64,000 nt of DNA from positions 1 to 64,000 of the forward strand of contig CABUPO010000007.1 in NCBI GenBank assembly GCA_902493385.1. The letters are read 5' to 3'. The notes beneath the pieces were generated by a model. That model saw nothing but the letters and a program-made list of their open reading frames with translations. It was not told the DNA's origin and did not search any database. Positions 60,825 through 64,000 of the stretch are shown here, piece by piece. This stretch comes from an uncultured Lachnospiraceae bacterium (GTDB taxonomy: Bacteria > Bacillota > Clostridia > Lachnospirales > Lachnospiraceae). A program made the translations under genes and the position numbers. Positions within the stretch are counted from its first letter, which is position 1. Each line of letters starts with the position of its first letter.

Positions 60825-61598
60825 ATGCTTTTAGCATTTGATGTAGGCAATACCAATATAACGCTTGGAGTATTTAATAATGAAGAGCTCCTTGGAAGCT
60901 TTAGAATGACTACTAAGCTTCCGAGAACTTCTGATGAGTTCGGACTTCTTATAATTGATCTGATAAGACAGATAGACGTTACTCCGTCAGATATTAATGA
61001 TGCAATTGTAGCTTCGGTAGTTCCTAATATTATGTATTCGCTGAACAGCGCTGTTATAAAATATTTCGGCTGTACGCCAATTGAGGTTAAGAGTGGTATT
61101 AAGACAGGTCTTAGGATTGCGACTACCAACCCAAGAGAGCTTGGAGCTGACAGAATTGTTGATGCCGTAGCCGCAGTTAATCTATACGGAGGGCCTGTGA
61201 TTGTTGTAGATTATGGAACGGCCACTACCTTTGATCTTGTTTCAAAAGACGCTACATTTGTGGCGGGGGTAACAAGTCCCGGAATAAGGACGTCTGCCGC
61301 CGCTTTATTTAAGGATGCCGCAAAGCTTCCTGAGGTTGAGATAACAAAGCCGGATACAATACTGGCAAAAGATACTGTTTCAAGTATACAGGCGGCGCTG
61401 TTTTACGGCGGGTTGGGACAGACTGAATATATAATACGTAAGATGAAGGAAGAATCAGGATATACTGGTATCAAAGTTGTTGCGACAGGAGGACTGGGGA
61501 AGATTCTTTCAGAAGAATCCAAAGAGATTGATATATACAATCCGCAGCTTACTTTACATGGACTTCGGTTTGTATATGAAAGGTGTAGAGGCAATTGA
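60825..61598 (+). CDS. coaX: Type III pantothenate kinase
   Basis: 257 residues from ATG 60825 (AAGGAG ahead). Phosphate loop DVGNTNITLG (about 5-14), DYGTATTFD and GADRIVDAVAA mark the ASKHA-fold CoaX. First step of CoA synthesis, monovalent-cation dependent. The stop overlaps the TTG start of the dus gene. Confidence 0.95.
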   Translation: MLLAFDVGNTNITLGVFNNEELLGSFRMTTKLPRTSDEFGLLIIDLIRQIDVTPSDINDAIVASVVPNIMYSLNSAVIKYFGCTPIEVKSGIKTGLRIATTNPRELGADRIVDAVAAVNLYGGPVIVVDYGTATTFDLVSKDATFVAGVTSPGIRTSAAALFKDAAKLPEVEITKPDTILAKDTVSSIQAALFYGGLGQTEYIIRKMKEESGYTGIKVVATGGLGKILSEESKEIDIYNPQLTLHGLRFVYERCRGN

Positions 61599-62560
61599 AG
61601 GCGCTTAAGATAGGCAATGTTATAACAGACGGAAATCTTATACTTGCACCAATGGCAGGGGTAACTGACCTGCCTTTTCGTTTGCTCTGTAAAGAAGAAG
61701 GCGCTTCACTGTTATATACGGAGATGATAAGCGCTAAGGGAATATATTACGGTAATAAGAACACTGAGCTTCTGTGGACTATAGACGAAAGGGAAAGGCC
61801 TGTAACACTTCAGCTGTTTGGAAGCGACCCAAAGCTTCTTGCAGATATTGCCATGCGTATTGAGGACAGGAATTTTGATATAATAGATATTAATATGGGA
61901 TGTCCGGTACCCAAAATAGTTAATAACGGAGAGGGCTCTGCGCTTATGAATGATATGGCGCTTGCCGGACGTATTATAGACGCGGTGTCAAGGGCTGTAA
62001 AAAAGCCTGTTACCGTTAAATTCAGAAAAGGTTTTGATAAAGATTCCGACACTGCCGAAGAATTTGCAAGAATGGCAGAATATTACGGGGCAAAAGCAGT
62101 AGCGGTACACCCAAGGACAAGGCAGCAGTATTATTCAGGAAAAGCAGACTGGGACGTTCTCAGGCGTGTTAAAAAGGCTGTAAATATACCGGTAATCGGA
62201 AACGGAGATTTGTATGATGTGACTGATATTAAAGATATGTACGAGCAGACAGGGGTGGACGCTTTTATGATAGGAAGAGGAGCAAGAGGCAACCCCTGGA
62301 TATTCAAGAGGGCAAAAGCATATATCGAAACAGGAGAAATACTTCCTTCTCCGCCGGTATCAGATATATGTGAAATGATACTTAAGCATGCAAGGATGAA
62401 TATAGAATATAAGGGAGAATATACCGGAATACGTGAAATGAGAAAGCATGCCGCATGGTATACACAGGGACTCAGAAATTCCGCTAAATTCAGAGATCAG
62501 CTAAGCCATATAGAAAGCTATGATGAGCTTTGCGGTATTGTAGAAAAAGCATACAGATAA
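61595..62560 (+). CDS. dusB: tRNA-dihydrouridine synthase
   Basis: 321 residues, TTG start at 61595 overlapping the coaX stop. FMN barrel with LAPMAGVTDLPFR (about 16-28), catalytic Cys in NMGCPVPKI (Cys near 104), HPRTRQQYYSG and IGNGDL. C-terminal tRNA-binding helices. Reduces uridine in tRNA; dusB assignment is by Firmicutes habit. Confidence 0.93.
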   Translation: MKALKIGNVITDGNLILAPMAGVTDLPFRLLCKEEGASLLYTEMISAKGIYYGNKNTELLWTIDERERPVTLQLFGSDPKLLADIAMRIEDRNFDIIDINMGCPVPKIVNNGEGSALMNDMALAGRIIDAVSRAVKKPVTVKFRKGFDKDSDTAEEFARMAEYYGAKAVAVHPRTRQQYYSGKADWDVLRRVKKAVNIPVIGNGDLYDVTDIKDMYEQTGVDAFMIGRGARGNPWIFKRAKAYIETGEILPSPPVSDICEMILKHARMNIEYKGEYTGIREMRKHAAWYTQGLRNSAKFRDQLSHIESYDELCGIVEKAYR

Positions 62561-62574
62561 AGGATGAAGAACAT

Positions 62575-63393
62575 ATGATAATACCTAAGGATTATTTGAA
62601 TATTGAAAAAATTGCCGAAAGCGGACAATGCTTTCGTATGACAGAAAATGAAGACGGTTCATATGGACTTATACATAATGGACGGTATCTTAAGATACTG
62701 CCGCAGAAGGATAAAGACGCATATGAGTTTGTATGCGATAAAGAGACATATGAAAATGTATGGCGCCATTATTTTGATATGGATACTGATTATGAAAGCA
62801 TTGAATCAATGGTTGATTCGCAGGACAGTTATCTGTGTGAAGCTGTAAAATATGGAAAGGGTATAAGGATTCTTAATCAGGACGCATGGGAAATGCTTAT
62901 AAGCTTTATTATTTCTCAGAGAAAGTCGATTCCGGCAATACGCACTTCAATAGAAAAATTATGCCGGCTCTGCGGTACAAGGATTGAAGATGAAAAAGAG
63001 GAGTTATATGCATTTCCTGCTCCGAATCAGATAGACGCGCTTACCGAGGAGGAAATTGCTTCGTGCTCTGTTGGATACAGAAGCAAATATATAAAAGCGG
63101 CGGCGCATGCAGTCGTATCAGGAGAGATTGACCTTGAAAAAATAAGAGAATGCAACGACAAAGAGCTGAAAGATAACCTGCTTCGCATATACGGCGTAGG
63201 AGAGAAGGTTGCGGGCTGTATTATGCTGTTTGGTTATCACAGGCTTGATGCATTTCCGGTGGACGTATGGATAAAAAGAGCGGTGGACGAGCAGTATCCC
63301 GGCGGATTTCCCCACCAGAAGTACAGAGGATACGCGGGAATAATGCAGCAGTATATATTTTTCTTTATAAGACATACTTATGGCAGAGTTTAG
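62575..63393 (+). CDS. ogg: OGG1-type DNA glycosylase/lyase
   Basis: 272 residues from ATG 62575. N-terminal OGG domain (FRMTENEDGSYGL). HhH-GPD part has MLISFIISQRKSIPAIR, the hairpin YGVGEKVAGCI with catalytic Lys211, and PVDVWIKR with Asp230. Removes 8-oxoguanine from DNA and nicks the strand. AAAGG lies before the start, which follows the dus stop by 14 bp. Confidence 0.92.
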   Translation: MIIPKDYLNIEKIAESGQCFRMTENEDGSYGLIHNGRYLKILPQKDKDAYEFVCDKETYENVWRHYFDMDTDYESIESMVDSQDSYLCEAVKYGKGIRILNQDAWEMLISFIISQRKSIPAIRTSIEKLCRLCGTRIEDEKEELYAFPAPNQIDALTEEEIASCSVGYRSKYIKAAAHAVVSGEIDLEKIRECNDKELKDNLLRIYGVGEKVAGCIMLFGYHRLDAFPVDVWIKRAVDEQYPGGFPHQKYRGYAGIMQQYIFFFIRHTYGRV

Positions 63394-63406
63394 AAAGGAA
63401 ATATGT

Positions 63407-64000
63407 ATGAACAAATTTATTTATAAGTGTTTTGTGTTTACGGCTTTAATTATGGTTTTTTTATGCTGTAAAGACGTGCATGCAAAGAAAAATATACAGT
63501 ATACGATAAAAAAAGGTAAAAGTGTTCCAATCAGCAGAATATACGACAAAAAGGCTTCAACATTAAAATGGATTTCAAAAAACAGAAAAATTGCGCGTAT
63601 AACTGCGGACGGCAAAAAAATAAAAGCGGTGAAAAAGGGCGCCGCACATATATACGGTAAAAAAAAGAATAAGAAAAAAGTCCATATAAAGATAAGAGTC
63701 GGCATACCGTCAAAAAAGATTGAGCTCACACAGTCTGATATCACTGTCGTAATGGGGCAGAATTATAAGCTTGATTATAAAATATATCCGAAAAAGACTT
63801 CTAATAAAAAAGTTTATTACGAGTATTCCGATAAGGGAATAATAGATATATCATCTTCAGGGGTCATAGCGCCTCTTAAGCCCGGCAAAGTAAACGTAAA
63901 AATGTATTCGTCAGACGGACACAGCAAAGCGTCGTTTAATGTTACGGTTATTACAGAGCTTATAAGAGATACCTCCTATGGAAAGGTAGAAGGAATAAAT
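63407..64000 (+). CDS. Secreted Ig-like protein, start only (window edge)
   Basis: 198 codons, open at the window end. Signal peptide ending VHA|KK, then an unusually Lys-rich segment with two Ig-like BIG2-type repeats (IAPLKPGKVNVKMYSSDG in the second, about 160-180). The last residues TSYGKVEGI resemble the start of a type B carboxylesterase, so the full gene may be an esterase with Ig-like N-terminal domains. Start at 63407, because the ATG at 63403 runs into a stop. Confidence 0.75.
   Translation, partial: MNKFIYKCFVFTALIMVFLCCKDVHAKKNIQYTIKKGKSVPISRIYDKKASTLKWISKNRKIARITADGKKIKAVKKGAAHIYGKKKNKKKVHIKIRVGIPSKKIELTQSDITVVMGQNYKLDYKIYPKKTSNKKVYYEYSDKGIIDISSSGVIAPLKPGKVNVKMYSSDGHSKASFNVTVITELIRDTSYGKVEGIN

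Noticed and set aside
1..64000. CRISPR arrays, tRNA and rRNA genes
   Set aside because: I looked for regularly spaced repeats and for tRNA or rRNA signatures and saw none.

Overview
The window looks like the chromosome of a low-GC Gram-positive anaerobe of the Lachnospiraceae (Clostridia). Supporting signs are the housekeeping order rho, rpmE, DUF1385, prmC, prfA, the DUF6145, popT-type DUF368 and half-size EamA families, AGGAGG-type ribosome binding sites and A/T-rich intergenic DNA. The genus cannot be fixed from the sequence alone. No tRNA, rRNA or CRISPR array was seen.

Layout. (1) 1-14.3 kb is a cargo segment bounded by two copies of a ~0.35 kb hairpin-rich repeat (48-414 and 14027-14341). 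It holds a MarR-controlled heterodimeric ABC exporter, a MATE gene joined to a headless WYL regulator, a DUF4143 ATPase, a LexA-like repressor with its operator, a hybrid of ImmA/IrrE and integrase pieces, two GNAT acetyltransferases, and a LysR / small MerR-like / iron alcohol dehydrogenase module. (2) 14.4-31.5 kb is a decaying accessory region. Intact genes (histidine kinase, response regulator, PopT-like DUF368, a second LysR/MerR pair, flavodoxin, aldo/keto reductase, DUF4405, a second DUF4143 ATPase, DUF1016 nuclease, BAAT-type hydrolase) sit among at least a dozen genes with internal deletions, frameshifts or stops. Part of it is a second copy of the WYL-LexA-ImmA block. It also holds the 3' end of a group II intron. 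(3) 31.5-36.5 kb carries an EamA-type transporter behind a probable guanidine-IV-like riboswitch, then TetR plus a second heterodimeric ABC exporter with matching operator half-sites. (4) 36.7-41.4 kb contains a two-gene restriction-modification system, transposase and Fic remnants, an XRE repressor divergent from a 31-residue membrane peptide, a DUF188 protein and a PAS protein. (5) 41.4-44.3 kb is a PTS beta-glucoside EIIBC / 6-phospho-beta-glucosidase operon. (6) 44.3-64 kb is core genome: two neighbouring serine hydrolases, rho with an N/Q-rich insert, rpmE, DUF1385, prmC-prfA, an aldolase-like enzyme, the Ktr/Trk potassium system, a SpoU methylase, NfeD-SPFH, an LTA-synthase-like enzyme, ornithine carbamoyltransferase, coaX, dus, an OGG-type glycosylase and the start of a secreted Ig-like protein.

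Functionally, the accessory half is dominated by export and detoxification (two ABC pairs, MATE, EamA, oxidoreductases), each with its own local regulator. The core half is densely packed, with start/stop overlaps that suggest long operons.

The most unusual signals are: the paired structured repeat, whose stem differences preserve pairing; repeated gene decay by deletion between 5-7 bp direct repeats, seen directly by comparing the two WYL/LexA blocks; the duplicated DUF4143 / WYL / LexA / ImmA / DUF1016 module; and the hairpin leaders ahead of the EamA and DUF368 genes.
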